A DNA stretch of 64,000 nucleotides from a bacterium (GCA_016125225.1 WGME01000009.1:124001-188000); one strand, 5' to 3'. Positions 1-10,700 are shown, numbered from the stretch's first letter. Translations and numbers: made by a program. The notes: a model not told the origin generated them from the letters alone.

Positions 1-2
1 TC

Positions 3-1061
3 GTCGTCACTGACGAAGGTGAAACGACATTGACCTTTACGCATCAGTATCTCGGACCACCCGACCCGGCCAACCCGGCCGCCGATATTCCGTTGACTGT
101 GACGGTGATCAACCCGAGCTTTACGTCGGGTACCATGCCATCGCCGACGGCCGGCACCAATCAGGTCACAACGTTGCCGTATGTGCCCAACATTCGCTTC
201 TATGCGAATGGTGACACGCCTGCGGACGACCCGGTCGGAGATCTGAATCAAACAACGGTGACTTCCGTGTTCAAAACGCCGGGCGATGGTTTGGCGACCT
301 TCGCGTTCGATTTGACCCCGCCGGTGGAATTGCTCGATTTCCCGCAACCATCGGTTCCTGATGCGTCTTTGCTGAATGTCTCGCAGCCTCCGGTACAGGG
401 GAATACAACGCACGATGTGGCTGGCCAAGTCGAGCAGCGACAACTTGAAGAGCGCGTGGTGCTGCTCGAAGTACTGTCGCCGAACGGCGAGCTGCGTGAA
501 ACGGTTCTGCTGCCCGAAGATGTGCTCGATAACCTGGATGGTGTGATCGGCAATCTTCCCGACGGCCGGTACCGCTTCCTGCTGAGAGAACCGGGCGAGA
601 CACAAACACGTCTGCTGCAAGACGTGGAAGTGCATGAAGGGAAAATCACCGACGATCTGGAATCTCTCCAGAACCGTCCGCGCTCATTACGGAACACCAT
701 GCCGCAGAATCAGGATCTTCCGGCAACGCCCGCCGACCCTGCGGGGACCGAAGGTAATTCCACTCCCGCAGATGCCCTCGACCCGGAAAATGCCTCGGTG
801 GATTCGGTCAGCCAGCCGACATCGACGGTGCTGTCCTGGCGTGGACAGCGGGCCTGGAGACAGGCCACGACCCGGTTGTTTGGCGCTGTGAGCGACTCCG
901 TGGACACTGATAACCATCAGTTTGGCGAGTCCGAAGCCGATGATTCGCACACACCGGAATGGAATGCTGACGAGACGGTTCCCCTGGCGGTGACCTCAGC
1001 GACTTCGGGCCGCTTCAGCCGCACAGCCCGATTATTCCGAAAGTATGCATCACAAGAGTAA
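3..1061 (+). CDS. C-terminal part of a secreted-type protein (5' end outside window)
   Basis: The frame is open to the left edge of the window, so this is the last 352 or so residues of a longer protein; the first available start, a TTG at 30, has no reason to be the true one. I do not recognise a family. The first third is Thr/Pro/Asp-rich with alternating hydrophobics, as in beta-sandwich repeats of planctomycete surface proteins. The middle (about residues 140-215) has a compact segment around LLEVLSPNGELRETVLLPED and LPDGRYRFLLREPGET, which resembles an Ig-like or carboxypeptidase-regulatory-like fold. The tail is Ser/Thr/Glu-rich and probably disordered. No transmembrane segment is visible in the part present. 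It is followed after about 120 bp by the WD40 kinase on the same strand. Extracellular location is inferred from composition only. Confidence 0.75.
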   Translation, partial: VVTDEGETTLTFTHQYLGPPDPANPAADIPLTVTVINPSFTSGTMPSPTAGTNQVTTLPYVPNIRFYANGDTPADDPVGDLNQTTVTSVFKTPGDGLATFAFDLTPPVELLDFPQPSVPDASLLNVSQPPVQGNTTHDVAGQVEQRQLEERVVLLEVLSPNGELRETVLLPEDVLDNLDGVIGNLPDGRYRFLLREPGETQTRLLQDVEVHEGKITDDLESLQNRPRSLRNTMPQNQDLPATPADPAGTEGNSTPADALDPENASVDSVSQPTSTVLSWRGQRAWRQATTRLFGAVSDSVDTDNHQFGESEADDSHTPEWNADETVPLAVTSATSGRFSRTARLFRKYASQE

Positions 1062-1184
1062 GATGAAGTTTATCTGCTGCGAAATTGCAACGCTTGTTTC
1101 CTTTCGGGATGGTATGACATCCGGGGGCGAGTCTATTAGTCGATCGGTACGTACAGGCAATCAGGATCGGCAGGGGGCGATTCC

Positions 1185-4100
1185 ATGTTGAAGTGTCCGC
1201 GATGCGGTGTTCGGGTGAAAGGCCCCGATCTGCTCACGGGCATTTGCTCGGCGTGCCAGCAACGGCTGTCGGTCAGTGAATCGGGTGATTTCCAGGACGG
1301 CGCCAAAACGTTCATCTCTTCTGAAGGGGTGTCGCCGGGCGAGCTCGGTTCTTCGCTGGAATCCTCGGACCCGCAATCCCCGTCCGACTCTGCCGCCAAG
1401 TTGTTGTCAGCCTCGCTGGACCAGAGTTTTGACTTGGGCCTCACCCCTGCGGTCGGAGCCGACGGCGTTAACGACCGTGATACGGCTACGCTCGATTCCG
1501 GCATGGGGAGTGACCAGTCGTCCGAGTCTGCCGAAGAAGCCCAAACCTACATCTCTGATGACTGGGTCGAAGCCCCTCCCGCAGCCCCGGCAACACCGTC
1601 TGCTTCGTCCGATGCCACCATCGAGCGCACCATCGCAGCCGATCTGGAATACGATGCGAATCGTACTCAAGAGGGGGATGTGGTTCACCCGGGCGACCCC
1701 GAAGCCGGACAACGGACGCTGAACGAGGATCTGCGGGCGCAGGTCAATCGCATTGACCGGACCATCATGCAGGATGTGTCCGAGGCCGTTGCCGATGATC
1801 GCACGATCTCGGGTACGGCATTCACCGGGAATGAGGCCGCGGCGGATAAGACCTTCATCTCCGATGAAGTCCCTGAAGCACTCCTGAAGACGCTGCAATC
1901 GAATTTTGATGACGGAGAATCGTCGGAGCAGCCCACACGGACCATTAAGGGTAAAGAACGCGACGGTGATACCGATCGGATCAAGAGTCCCAAGAGCACG
2001 TTGATCATCAAAACCCGTCAACTGCGCGACATGCAGGTGGCGGGACCGGGAACCGGCAAAGACCCGGAATACGAACTCCTGAAAGTCCTCGGCGAAGGGG
2101 GCATGGGGGTCGTCTTCGATGCACGGCAAACTTCGATCGACCGCAATGTCGCCCTGAAGATGATCAAAGGGGCCGCTGCAAAAAGTGAAAAGCAGCAGGC
2201 GAAGTTCCTGGCGGAAGCCGTCGTCACTGGCGACCTCGATCACCCGAACATCGTGCCGATTTACGATGTCGGCCGGAATGATCAGGGGGCGCTCTTCTAC
2301 TCGATGAAAAAGGTCTCCGGAACTCCGTGGGACCAGGTGATCGATCAGAAAACTGTCGCCGAGAATGTCGAGATTCTGCTGCGAGTCGCCGATGCCGTGG
2401 CCTTTGCCCATGCACGCGGCGTAGTGCATCGCGATCTGAAGCCCGAAAACACGATGCTCGGGGAATTCGGTGAAGTCCTGGTGATGGACTGGGGCTTGGC
2501 CCAACCCTCGCGCCGATTCCGCAAGTCATCGAGCATTACCGAAACCTCCACCATGGGGGGAACTCCGGCCTACATGGCACCGGAGATGGCCACCGGCCCG
2601 CTCGAACGCATCAGCCATCTAAGCGATATCTATCTGCTGGGGGCGATCCTTTTTGAAATTCTGACAGGCCGTCCTCCGCACACTGGCAAGAACGCCATGA
2701 AGTGCCTCATGGCGGCCGCTCGCAACGAAATTACACCGACGGAGAAAACGGGAGAACTCATCGACATCGCCCGGAAGGCGATGCAGACCGACCCGGCGAT
2801 GCGCTATCAGGATGTGCGTGCCTTTCAGACGGCGATTCGCGAATACCAGTCGCACTCGGAAAGTATTCTCTTATCAACCCGGGCCGAAGAAGATCTGGAA
2901 GAGGCCAAACTTTCGGACGACTATCAGGCTTACGCGAAAGCCTTGTTCGGCTTTCAGGAAGCCTATGATCTGTGGGCGGGTAATCAGCGGGCACGGGCCG
3001 GCATTCATATGGCGGAACTCGCCTATGCCGAAAGTGCCCGTCGCAAAGGCGACTTCGATCTCGGCCTATCGCTGCTCGATGCCACCCAGGTCGCGCACGA
3101 AGAACTCCGCAAGCTCCTGAAGCAAGACAAGCAGGAACGGGAAGCCCGCCTGCAGCGTATTGCCATGCAGCGGAAGATGCTGTACGGGGTAGGAACGGCC
3201 TTTGTCGCGGCGGTCACCATCGGCCTCTTCTGGGTGAGTTATGAAGCCGAACGGGCTCGCGCGGCAGAGAAGGTGGCTCGCGAGGAAAAAGATGCCGCCG
3301 ATGTCGCCCGTGAGAAGGAAGAACTTGCCAAGCAGGACGCGATCGGTGCCCGCGATCTGGCCGAGCAAAAACGGATCGAAGCAGAAGAGTCCCGTTTGAA
3401 GGAAGAGTTGGCCAAGAAGGACGCGGAATCGGCGCGTGACCTGGCGGAGACCAAGCGGCAGGAAGCCGAACAAGCCCGCAAGCTCGAAGAAATCGCCAAG
3501 CGGAAAGAAGAGTACGAAGCCTACATCGCCGAGATCGGGTTAGCTGCCGCCAAGATCAATGAAAACGCGTTTGAATCATCCCGGACCATCCTGGAAAACT
3601 GCACGCCCAGCCTGCGGAACTGGGAATGGGGCCGTTTGATGCATCTCTGCAGTCAGAGCATGCAGACGATTGCCGCCAAGGCGCCCCTTGATTCACTGGC
3701 CGTTTCTCCCGATGGCACGCAAGCAGCCACCGGGGGGTGGGATGGCTTTGCGCGCATCTGGAACCTGTCGACCGGGCAGCTCGTGCATGAACTCCGTCAT
3801 GGCGGGCTGTACGTCCACAGTGTGGCCTTCTCGCCGGATGGTCAGACGCTCGCGACCGGCAGCGACGATCCCACGGGCTATGTGCAATTGTGGAACTGCA
3901 AATCGGGCGAACGGACCACGATTCTCGATGGTCACGCCGATGCCGTTCTGAGTGTCGCCTTTTCACACGATGGGCAACGGCTGCTGACCTCATCCTATGA
4001 CAAGACGGCGCGCGTGTGGAAACTGGCCGATCCCAGCCGACCCCAGGTCCTGAGCGGCCATACCTGGTGGGTCTGGCAGGCGGCGTTTTCTCCGGATGAC

Positions 4101-6542
4101 TCGCGCGCGGTCACCGTCAGTCAAGATGCCACGGCCCTGGTGTGGGATCTCGCCTCCGGTAAGCCCAGCCCCCCGTTCACAGGACATCAGGGCCCCGTCT
4201 ATTGTGCCACGTTTACTCAGGATGGCGAGCGAGTCATCACCGGCGGCTACGATCATCGCCTGCTGACCTGGAACCCGGCGACTCTCAAGCCGTTCGAGTT
4301 TCGCAAGCTTGAAGAAGGGGCCGCGGTGGAGCCGCAACCCGAATATCAACTGCTGGGGACGCACTCCACCAGCATTCGCTGCCTCAATCTATCGTCCGAT
4401 GGTCAGTTCCTGTTGAGTGGCGGGCAGGACAACACGGTCCGCTTGTGGAATCTGACAACGAACAGCGTGGTGCAAACTTTCCGTGGCCACGATAGCTGGG
4501 TACGCGGTGTCGCGTTCGGTCATGATGGCCGGACGTTGGTCACCGCGAGCCAGGATGCCACGGTGCGAACCTGGAGCATCGCGGGGTACGAAGAACTTCG
4601 CAGCATTCAAGGCCGGGAACTGTCGGGGCATGCCGATGCCGTGCTGGCCGCGGCCTTCTCGCCCAATCAGGCTCATGTAGTGACCGCGAGTCGAGATCGG
4701 ACGGCTCGCACCTGGAACTCCCTGACCGGACAGCGCGAACACGTTTTCACGGAAGGCCACGCCTTCCTCGCTTCGTCGGCCATCTTTTTTGATCAGGGAC
4801 GGAAACTCGTCACGGCCGCTGTCGACAACACCACTCGCATCTGGGATGTCGCCACGGGGACCGAGCTGCATCATCTTGATCGCACCGGACGGTCCGCCGC
4901 TCTCGCCATCAGTTCCGATGGCCGTCTGCTGGTCACCGGAGGAGATCAACGGCAGGCCCAACTCTGGGACCCGCAAACGGGTCAACGGCTGCGCAGCTTT
5001 GACGGACATCTCGCCGAAGTCACCGCCGCCGCGATTTCTCCCGACGGCCGTTGGCTCCTCACGGGCGATGCCAAGGGTCACGGTCGCATCTGGCAAATGG
5101 AATCCGGCGAACTGCTGCACAGTCTGAAAGCCCATACCAGCCGGATTGGTGCTGCGGCCTGGCTCCCCGATGGCTCACGGGCCTTGCTCGCCAGCAGTGA
5201 CAAAACGGTCTCTCAATGGGACCCGCAGGCAGGGCTGGAAATCACGAAAGACATTCTCAAGCATCCCGATAGCGTCTTAACGATGGTCCTCTCTCCGGAG
5301 GGCGATCGCGTGATCACATCGTGTGCTGACCGGATCGTCCGCGTCTGGAATCGAGAGTCACTCGAAGTGGAACAGACCTTCGGGCCGTTTCCCGAATTGA
5401 TCCATTCGTTATCGATCGCGGCGGATGGTCAACGGTTGCTGACAGCCCATGCCGAAGAACGCGCTGTGCGATTGTGGGATTTAACCACCGGACAAGAACT
5501 GAAATCTCCCAAAGGTAACGGCGGTCTCGGCCCATTGCTCGATGTGCGTCGTATGGGCGGACAGGTCTGGGCCGCGATTTTTGCTCCGGGTGATGAAGTC
5601 CTCACGGTGGGGGGCAGTGATGCCCGGTTATGGGATACGAAATCGCAGCGGGAACGTATCACTTTCAGTCCCCATGCCGCCGTGGCCAGTGCTCACTATT
5701 CTCCGGATGGCCGCTGGATTGTGACGGGTAGTTGGGACAATTCCGCGAAGATCTGGAATGCGGAATCGGGACTGGCGGTCGTCAAACTCGATGGGGCCCA
5801 CCAGGGTTTCGTCAATTCCGCCGTCTTCTCGCCCGACGGTCAATACGTACTCACCGCGAGTGATGATGGCACCGCAAAATTGTGGCAGGTCGTGCTCCCC
5901 GCTGACAACAACCCGGAAATGTCAGCGTCCGCCACGGTGGTGCGCACCTTTACCGGGCATACCGACCGCGTGCGAACGGCGATCTTCTCACCACAGGGTG
6001 ACGCCGTGCTGACGACGTCGGACGATAAGACCGCCCGTCTGATGGCCCTCGCTGATGGCAAGCTGCTGCAGGAATTTACTGGCCATGAATGGTCTGTGCT
6101 GTCAGCTGACTTTTCGCCCGACGGACGCTTCCTGATCACCGGCAGCGAAGACAATTCGGCCAAGGTCTGGAACGTGGGCTCCGGGGCCTGCCTGCTGACG
6201 TTGTCCGGCCATACGGCACCCGTGGCGAGTGTCGCTTTTGCCCCCGATGGTGCCCGCGTGATTACCGGCAGCCAGGATCAAACCGCCAAACTCTGGGACG
6301 CCAAGACCGGCAAAGAAGTGCTGACACTCAACCGGCATACGGATGACGTCACCAGCGTGTCGTTCTCGCCGGACGGTCGCCAGGTGTTAACCAGCAGCCG
6401 CGATGGCACCGCAGTCATCTGGCTGACGGTCGACTGGACACCCCCGCCCGGAAACATGGTTTCACGGTCGCTCGGCATGGCAGGATCGCCGATGGCCAGG
6501 AATTCGCCGTCGGCACCCCTTCAAATGCTGCCGCACCGCTGA
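1185..6542 (+). CDS. Transmembrane Ser/Thr protein kinase with zinc ribbon and 21 WD40 repeats
   Basis: A 1785-residue signalling kinase of the planctomycete PknB/WD40 type. Order seen: N-terminal zinc ribbon (C4, C7, C21, C24); an acidic linker with repeated Thr motifs (T42, T121, T149, T193, T207, T223, T253); a Hanks-type kinase domain at about 295-560 with the glycine loop GEGGMG, catalytic HRDLKPEN near 414 and DWG instead of DFG near 433; a TPR-like helical stretch; one membrane segment at about 665-688; a charged coiled coil to about 785; then WD40 repeats from about 834 to 1755. I count 21 units, enough for three seven-bladed propellers. The single membrane segment places kinase and propellers on opposite sides of the membrane, or anchors both if it is re-entrant. 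Substrates are unknown. The ATG at 1185 follows a G-rich stretch (CAGGGGGCG) and opens directly on the zinc ribbon. Confidence 0.95.
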   Translation: MLKCPRCGVRVKGPDLLTGICSACQQRLSVSESGDFQDGAKTFISSEGVSPGELGSSLESSDPQSPSDSAAKLLSASLDQSFDLGLTPAVGADGVNDRDTATLDSGMGSDQSSESAEEAQTYISDDWVEAPPAAPATPSASSDATIERTIAADLEYDANRTQEGDVVHPGDPEAGQRTLNEDLRAQVNRIDRTIMQDVSEAVADDRTISGTAFTGNEAAADKTFISDEVPEALLKTLQSNFDDGESSEQPTRTIKGKERDGDTDRIKSPKSTLIIKTRQLRDMQVAGPGTGKDPEYELLKVLGEGGMGVVFDARQTSIDRNVALKMIKGAAAKSEKQQAKFLAEAVVTGDLDHPNIVPIYDVGRNDQGALFYSMKKVSGTPWDQVIDQKTVAENVEILLRVADAVAFAHARGVVHRDLKPENTMLGEFGEVLVMDWGLAQPSRRFRKSSSITETSTMGGTPAYMAPEMATGPLERISHLSDIYLLGAILFEILTGRPPHTGKNAMKCLMAAARNEITPTEKTGELIDIARKAMQTDPAMRYQDVRAFQTAIREYQSHSESILLSTRAEEDLEEAKLSDDYQAYAKALFGFQEAYDLWAGNQRARAGIHMAELAYAESARRKGDFDLGLSLLDATQVAHEELRKLLKQDKQEREARLQRIAMQRKMLYGVGTAFVAAVTIGLFWVSYEAERARAAEKVAREEKDAADVAREKEELAKQDAIGARDLAEQKRIEAEESRLKEELAKKDAESARDLAETKRQEAEQARKLEEIAKRKEEYEAYIAEIGLAAAKINENAFESSRTILENCTPSLRNWEWGRLMHLCSQSMQTIAAKAPLDSLAVSPDGTQAATGGWDGFARIWNLSTGQLVHELRHGGLYVHSVAFSPDGQTLATGSDDPTGYVQLWNCKSGERTTILDGHADAVLSVAFSHDGQRLLTSSYDKTARVWKLADPSRPQVLSGHTWWVWQAAFSPDDSRAVTVSQDATALVWDLASGKPSPPFTGHQGPVYCATFTQDGERVITGGYDHRLLTWNPATLKPFEFRKLEEGAAVEPQPEYQLLGTHSTSIRCLNLSSDGQFLLSGGQDNTVRLWNLTTNSVVQTFRGHDSWVRGVAFGHDGRTLVTASQDATVRTWSIAGYEELRSIQGRELSGHADAVLAAAFSPNQAHVVTASRDRTARTWNSLTGQREHVFTEGHAFLASSAIFFDQGRKLVTAAVDNTTRIWDVATGTELHHLDRTGRSAALAISSDGRLLVTGGDQRQAQLWDPQTGQRLRSFDGHLAEVTAAAISPDGRWLLTGDAKGHGRIWQMESGELLHSLKAHTSRIGAAAWLPDGSRALLASSDKTVSQWDPQAGLEITKDILKHPDSVLTMVLSPEGDRVITSCADRIVRVWNRESLEVEQTFGPFPELIHSLSIAADGQRLLTAHAEERAVRLWDLTTGQELKSPKGNGGLGPLLDVRRMGGQVWAAIFAPGDEVLTVGGSDARLWDTKSQRERITFSPHAAVASAHYSPDGRWIVTGSWDNSAKIWNAESGLAVVKLDGAHQGFVNSAVFSPDGQYVLTASDDGTAKLWQVVLPADNNPEMSASATVVRTFTGHTDRVRTAIFSPQGDAVLTTSDDKTARLMALADGKLLQEFTGHEWSVLSADFSPDGRFLITGSEDNSAKVWNVGSGACLLTLSGHTAPVASVAFAPDGARVITGSQDQTAKLWDAKTGKEVLTLNRHTDDVTSVSFSPDGRQVLTSSRDGTAVIWLTVDWTPPPGNMVSRSLGMAGSPMARNSPSAPLQMLPHR

Positions 6543-6559
6543 TAAAATCCAAATCCTGC

Positions 6560-6630
6560 GCGGGTGTAGCTCAATGGTAGAGTCCCAGCTTCCCAAGCTG
6601 GTTGTGCGGGTTCGATTCCCGTCACCCGCT
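6560..6630 (+). tRNA. tRNA-Gly (anticodon CCC)
   Basis: A cloverleaf folds over 71 nt. The acceptor stem GCGGGTG pairs with CACCCGC, followed by discriminator T. The anticodon stem CCAGC/GCTGG encloses loop TTCCCAA, giving anticodon CCC that reads GGG. The T arm holds GGTTCGATTCC. CCA is not encoded. It begins 17 nt after the kinase stop, so it may be cut from a read-through transcript unless a promoter lies inside the kinase gene. Confidence 0.95.
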
Positions 6631-6667
6631 TTCTTTCAGTCACTTTGGTGACCCGCTTAGGCAGCCG

Positions 6668-6889
6668 ATGATGGCAAGCCCTGCAAAACGACCGTCGTAT
6701 CTGCAAGTCACTCTACATTATTTACTTGTGATCGGTGCGGTCGTTTTTTTCCTGATCTACTTCGCATTTTCCGAGCGGCTTGTGCTTCTACAAATCATCG
6801 GTTGGATCAATGCGATTCTGTCTTGTGGGTTGGCTGGTACGTACCTGTACCGTTCCTTCCACAGCCTCCCCGTAGATGAAATCACATAG
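6668..6889 (+). CDS. Small two-helix membrane protein, unknown function
   Basis: A 73-residue protein starting at the tandem ATG at 6668; in-frame starts further upstream would run through the tRNA and are unlikely. Two strongly hydrophobic segments are visible: about residues 12-35 (LLVIGAVVFFLIYFAF) and 38-62 (IIGWINAILSCGLAGTYLY). The short basic N-terminus suggests it sits inside. I do not recognise the family. It lies 37 bp downstream of tRNA-Gly and is convergent with the Pro/Gly-rich gene at 6.9 kb, with only 13 bp between stops. It could be an unrelated short open frame, but the two clean helices and the tight, ordered gene spacing favour a real gene. Confidence 0.55.
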   Translation: MMASPAKRPSYLQVTLHYLLVIGAVVFFLIYFAFSERLVLLQIIGWINAILSCGLAGTYLYRSFHSLPVDEIT

Positions 6890-6902
6890 CCGGATTTCCG
6901 TG

Positions 6903-7418
6903 CTACGCCTTGGCGTCCAATCCAATAAGGGCCGACGTCAGGTATTGAGCGGTTTCTTCGGGCGTCGCATCGCTGTTGGTCTCGCTCCATTGCTCCAGTA
7001 ACTGTTGCAATGTCTCCTCCAGCGAAGTCGAAGACGAGTCGTCATAGCCGGAGTTGCCTCCTGATCCCGGCGGAGGTCCACCTGGAGGCGGTCCGGGCGG
7101 TGGCCCCAGACGCTGAGCCAACTGGTCGCCATCGAGACCATATTTCTCCAGCACGCCGGAGATGGCCGACTTGACCGATTCCGGGTCGGGCGGTGTTGCC
7201 GATCCGGAGTCAAACTGTTCCTGCAACGCCGCTTGCAGGTCTGACTTGAGTGATGCCTGCTGGTCTTCCGTCAAACCGGAACTGGCCAGTTCGGCATCCA
7301 GCCGTTTCTCCAGGCCCGGCGGCAAGCCATTTCCCTGAGACGCGCCCGCAGCACGCTGAAGATACGCCTGAGACAGGCTTTGTGTGCTGGAGCAGGCCAC
7401 ATTCTGAATGCTTGACAT
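6903..7418 (-). CDS. Hypothetical protein with Pro/Gly-rich linker
   Basis: 171 residues from the ATG at 7418, chosen because a purine-rich GAGAAAGAGAG lies just upstream and the protein then starts MSSIQNVACSS. The N-terminal half (about 30-115) is Leu/Gln/Glu-rich and predicted helical, with repeated aspartate-led helices (LTEDQQASLKSDLQ, LDGDQLAQRL) that look like EF-hand-style helix-loop-helix without the full calcium loop. A run GPPPGPPPGGPPPG follows, then an acidic Ser-rich spacer and a C-terminal helix (LEETLQQLLEQWSE). No signal peptide or membrane helix is seen. Function is unknown; scaffold or calcium-responsive roles are only guesses. It is divergent from the large dehydrogenase-type gene at 7.7 kb. 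Confidence 0.75.
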   Translation of the reverse strand: MSSIQNVACSSTQSLSQAYLQRAAGASQGNGLPPGLEKRLDAELASSGLTEDQQASLKSDLQAALQEQFDSGSATPPDPESVKSAISGVLEKYGLDGDQLAQRLGPPPGPPPGGPPPGSGGNSGYDDSSSTSLEETLQQLLEQWSETNSDATPEETAQYLTSALIGLDAKA

Positions 7419-7736
7419 GTGGGGACTCTCTTTCTCCACGCGGATGTGCAACCGCGTCTTCTGCAAGAGCTGCCCGGCGATAACAGGCCACTGCCGTGAC
7501 TCGGTAAACTCCCCGGTTCACGCGGTCTGCCGATCTCTTGTATTCTATTGATCGTCACAGCCGCCGCCGTCACACGATGTGCTCGCGTATCAAAAGCGTT
7601 AGCCTGCGTCTCGAACAGTAGGCTGCAGAGATGGCACGCCGCCATCGCCGCACGCGTGACCTCGCTTCTGCAACAGATTATCATCGACTCATCAACATCT
7701 GTTGCCGTTTCCTCGGCTGCTGCGGAGTTTTGCACC
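7419..7736. other. Divergent intergenic region, no gene recognised
   Basis: 318 bp between two divergent genes. An open frame in phase with the gene at 7737 extends left to 7548, but it has no plausible signal peptide and would push the clear signal sequence of the downstream protein inward, so I treat it as untranslated. It must hold promoters for both directions. I saw a possible -10 (TATTCT near 7541) but no convincing -35. Confidence 0.4.
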
Positions 7737-10700
7737 ATGCTGCGTTTCATGTTATCGCTCGCGTTGTCTCTCGGGTTCGTGGCGTTGGCCCACGGCGCTG
7801 ATCCCAAGCCTGTTTTTGATTCCGGTGTCATTACCTCTTCCACGCCCGGTCATAGCAAGTCGATCGATGTCGACGTCACGGGCAAGAAAGAGTTGTACCT
7901 CGTCGCGAAAGATGGCGGCGATGGCTTTGGCTGCGATTGGGCCGATTGGGTCGAACCGAAACTGATCGGACCGAACGGCGAAAAGAAACTGACTGAACTT
8001 AAGTGGAAGTCCGCCAGCACTGGTTACGGTCAGGTCCACATCAACGGCAATGCCCAGGGGCAGGCAATGTCGATTGATGGCAAAGCCGTCAGTTATGGGT
8101 TGGGCACGCATGCCAACTCGGTCATCGTGTTCGACATCCCCGAGGGTTCCACCAAATTCCAGGCGAAATGCGGACTGGATACCGCGGGGACCCGGCAGGG
8201 GTGTGGCAGCACGGTGCAATTCCTGGTCTTCGTTGAGAAGCCGACCGCCAAACAGCTGCAGGGTTCCGAAGGGCCTGAAGCCGCATCGCATGAAGCGGCT
8301 GATGCCCTGGCCGGTCTCGATGTCGGCGAAGGTCTGGAGGCCACGCTCTTCGCGGCCGAGCCGATGCTCAAGAACCCCTCGAATATCGATATAGATCACC
8401 TCGGTCGCGTGTGGGTGGTCGAACTGATGAACTACCGGCACTTTGCCAACCAGAATAACCCCGAGCGTCCCGAGGGGGATCGCATTCTGGTTCTGGTAGA
8501 CACGAATGGCGACGGCCAGGCCGACAAACAAACCGTCTTCTACCAGGGTCGCGACATGGATGGCGGCCACGGTATTTGCGTGCTGGGTGATCGGGTCATC
8601 GTCTCGGCTGGTGACAGCGTCTTCTCATTGTACGATCGCGATGGTGATCTGAAAGCCGACGCCGACTCCAAGGAATTCCTCTTCACCGGCATCAGCGGCA
8701 CTCAACACGATCACGGCATTCACGCCGTCGTCTTCGGCCCCGATGGCAAGCTCTACTTCAACTTCGGCAACTCGGGCAAGCAACTCAAAGACAAGAACGG
8801 CAACCCGATCCGCGACAAGGCGGGGAACTATATCAACGACAGCCGCCAGCCCTATCAGGAAGGCATGGTCTTCCGCTGCAATCTCGATGGCAGCGAAGTC
8901 GAAACACTCGGCTGGAACTTCCGAAACAACTGGGAAGTGGCTGTCGACAGCTTCGGTACCATGTGGCAGTCCGATAACGACGACGATGGCAACCGTGGCG
9001 TCCGCATCAACTATGTGATGGAGTTCGGCAACTACGGCTACCGCGACGAAATCACTGGTGCTGGCTGGCGCGATGCCCGCACAAACATCGAAGAGGAAAT
9101 TCCTCTCCGGCACTGGCATCTGAACGATCCCGGCGTGGTGCCGAACCTGCTGCAAACCGGAGCCGGTTCACCGACGGGCATGTGCGTCTACGAAGGCGCG
9201 TTGCTCCCCAAGATTTTCCAAGGTGCTCTGATTCACTGCGACGCCGGGCCGAACGTGGTGCGGGCTTACATCACCGAACCCGATGGAGCCGGTTACAAAG
9301 CGGAGATTGTGAACATCCTCGAAGGAACCCGCGACAAGTGGTTCCGGCCGAGTGACGTCTGCGTAGCTCCCGATGGTTCGCTGATCATCGCCGACTGGTA
9401 CGACCCCGGCGTCGGCGGTCATCGTCAGGGCGATGTCGACCACGGCCGGTTGTTCCGCGTGGCTCCACCAGGAGTGAAATACACCGTGCCGAAGACCGAC
9501 TTCACCACCGTGGAGGGAGCCATCGCGGCGATCAAAAGTCCGAACATGGCGACACGGTATCTGGCTTGGCAGGCGTTGCACAAAATGGGTGACAAGGCCG
9601 AAGCCGCTTTGGCAACCATGTACCGCGAAGATTCAAACCCGCGGAATCGCGCCCGCGCGTTCTGGTTGCTGGCTAAGTTCCCGCCCCGTGGTATGCAGTA
9701 CGTTCAACAGGCCTTGAATGATTCCAACACAGACATGCGATGTGCGGCGATCCGGGCTTTGCGAGAGATCGACACCAACAGAAGCAGCATGATTCCGCGT
9801 CCGATTGGTTTGAATGCCAAATTGCGACGTGAGGTTGCCATTCTGCTGCATGGCAAGGAGGGGGCTGGAGCCGATGCCATCTGGACGATTCTGGCAGCAG
9901 AGTACGATGGCCATGATCGCTGGGAACTGGAAGCTCTGGGAATTGGCGCAACGGGTCAATGGGACACGCGTCTGGAGGCTTATCTCAAAGCGATCCCTGA
10001 CGCCGCCAAAACCAAAGCCGGACGCGACATCATCTGGCGTTCACGCGGGACGAAGACCCCCGAGCTGCTGGCACAGATTATCGCCGATCCGAAGACACCG
10101 GCCGAAGAACTGCCGCGTTATTTCCGGGCCTTTGATTTTCTGACGGGGGACGGCAAGACCGCCGCTATCAACCAACTCGCTTTTAATACCAAAGTTGATG
10201 ACAACGCGCGGGCAGCCCTCATCATGACCGAGGCCCTCGATCGTGTGCCGGGCTTCGATATCAACCAGCATCCCGATAAGAAAGCGGCGGTGAATGCAGC
10301 ACTCGATAATGTCCGTGGCACAGTGCAGTTCCTGGCACTCATCGAACGTTTTCAGATGGCCGATCGCTACCCGGAAGTGATCGCGATGGTGCAGGAACAG
10401 CCCGATAGCCAGTTTGCCGTCGAAGCCGCTAAGGCTCTCTTCGGCAAGAAGAAGTTATTGCAGAACGCGTTGAACGATAAGGACCCGCTCAAAGCCGCTG
10501 CTGTCGCCCGGGCGATTGGCAACACCGGCGATAACCGGGCCGCTCAGATTCTGGCCCCGGTGCTCGATGACGTCGCGAGCCCCCTCGCCGTGCGTCAGGA
10601 AGTGGCCAAAGGTTTGGCGAAATCGAAGCAAGGGGTCATGCAACTGCTGGAACGGGCCAAGGGAAACAAGCTGACAGATGACGTGAAACCGGCCGTGGCC

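Noticed and set aside
1407-2504. Long open frame of 365 codons opposite the kinase linker and kinase domain
   Set aside because: It mirrors the GC-rich codon structure of the kinase gene, has no motif or ribosome site, and the kinase on the other strand is certain.
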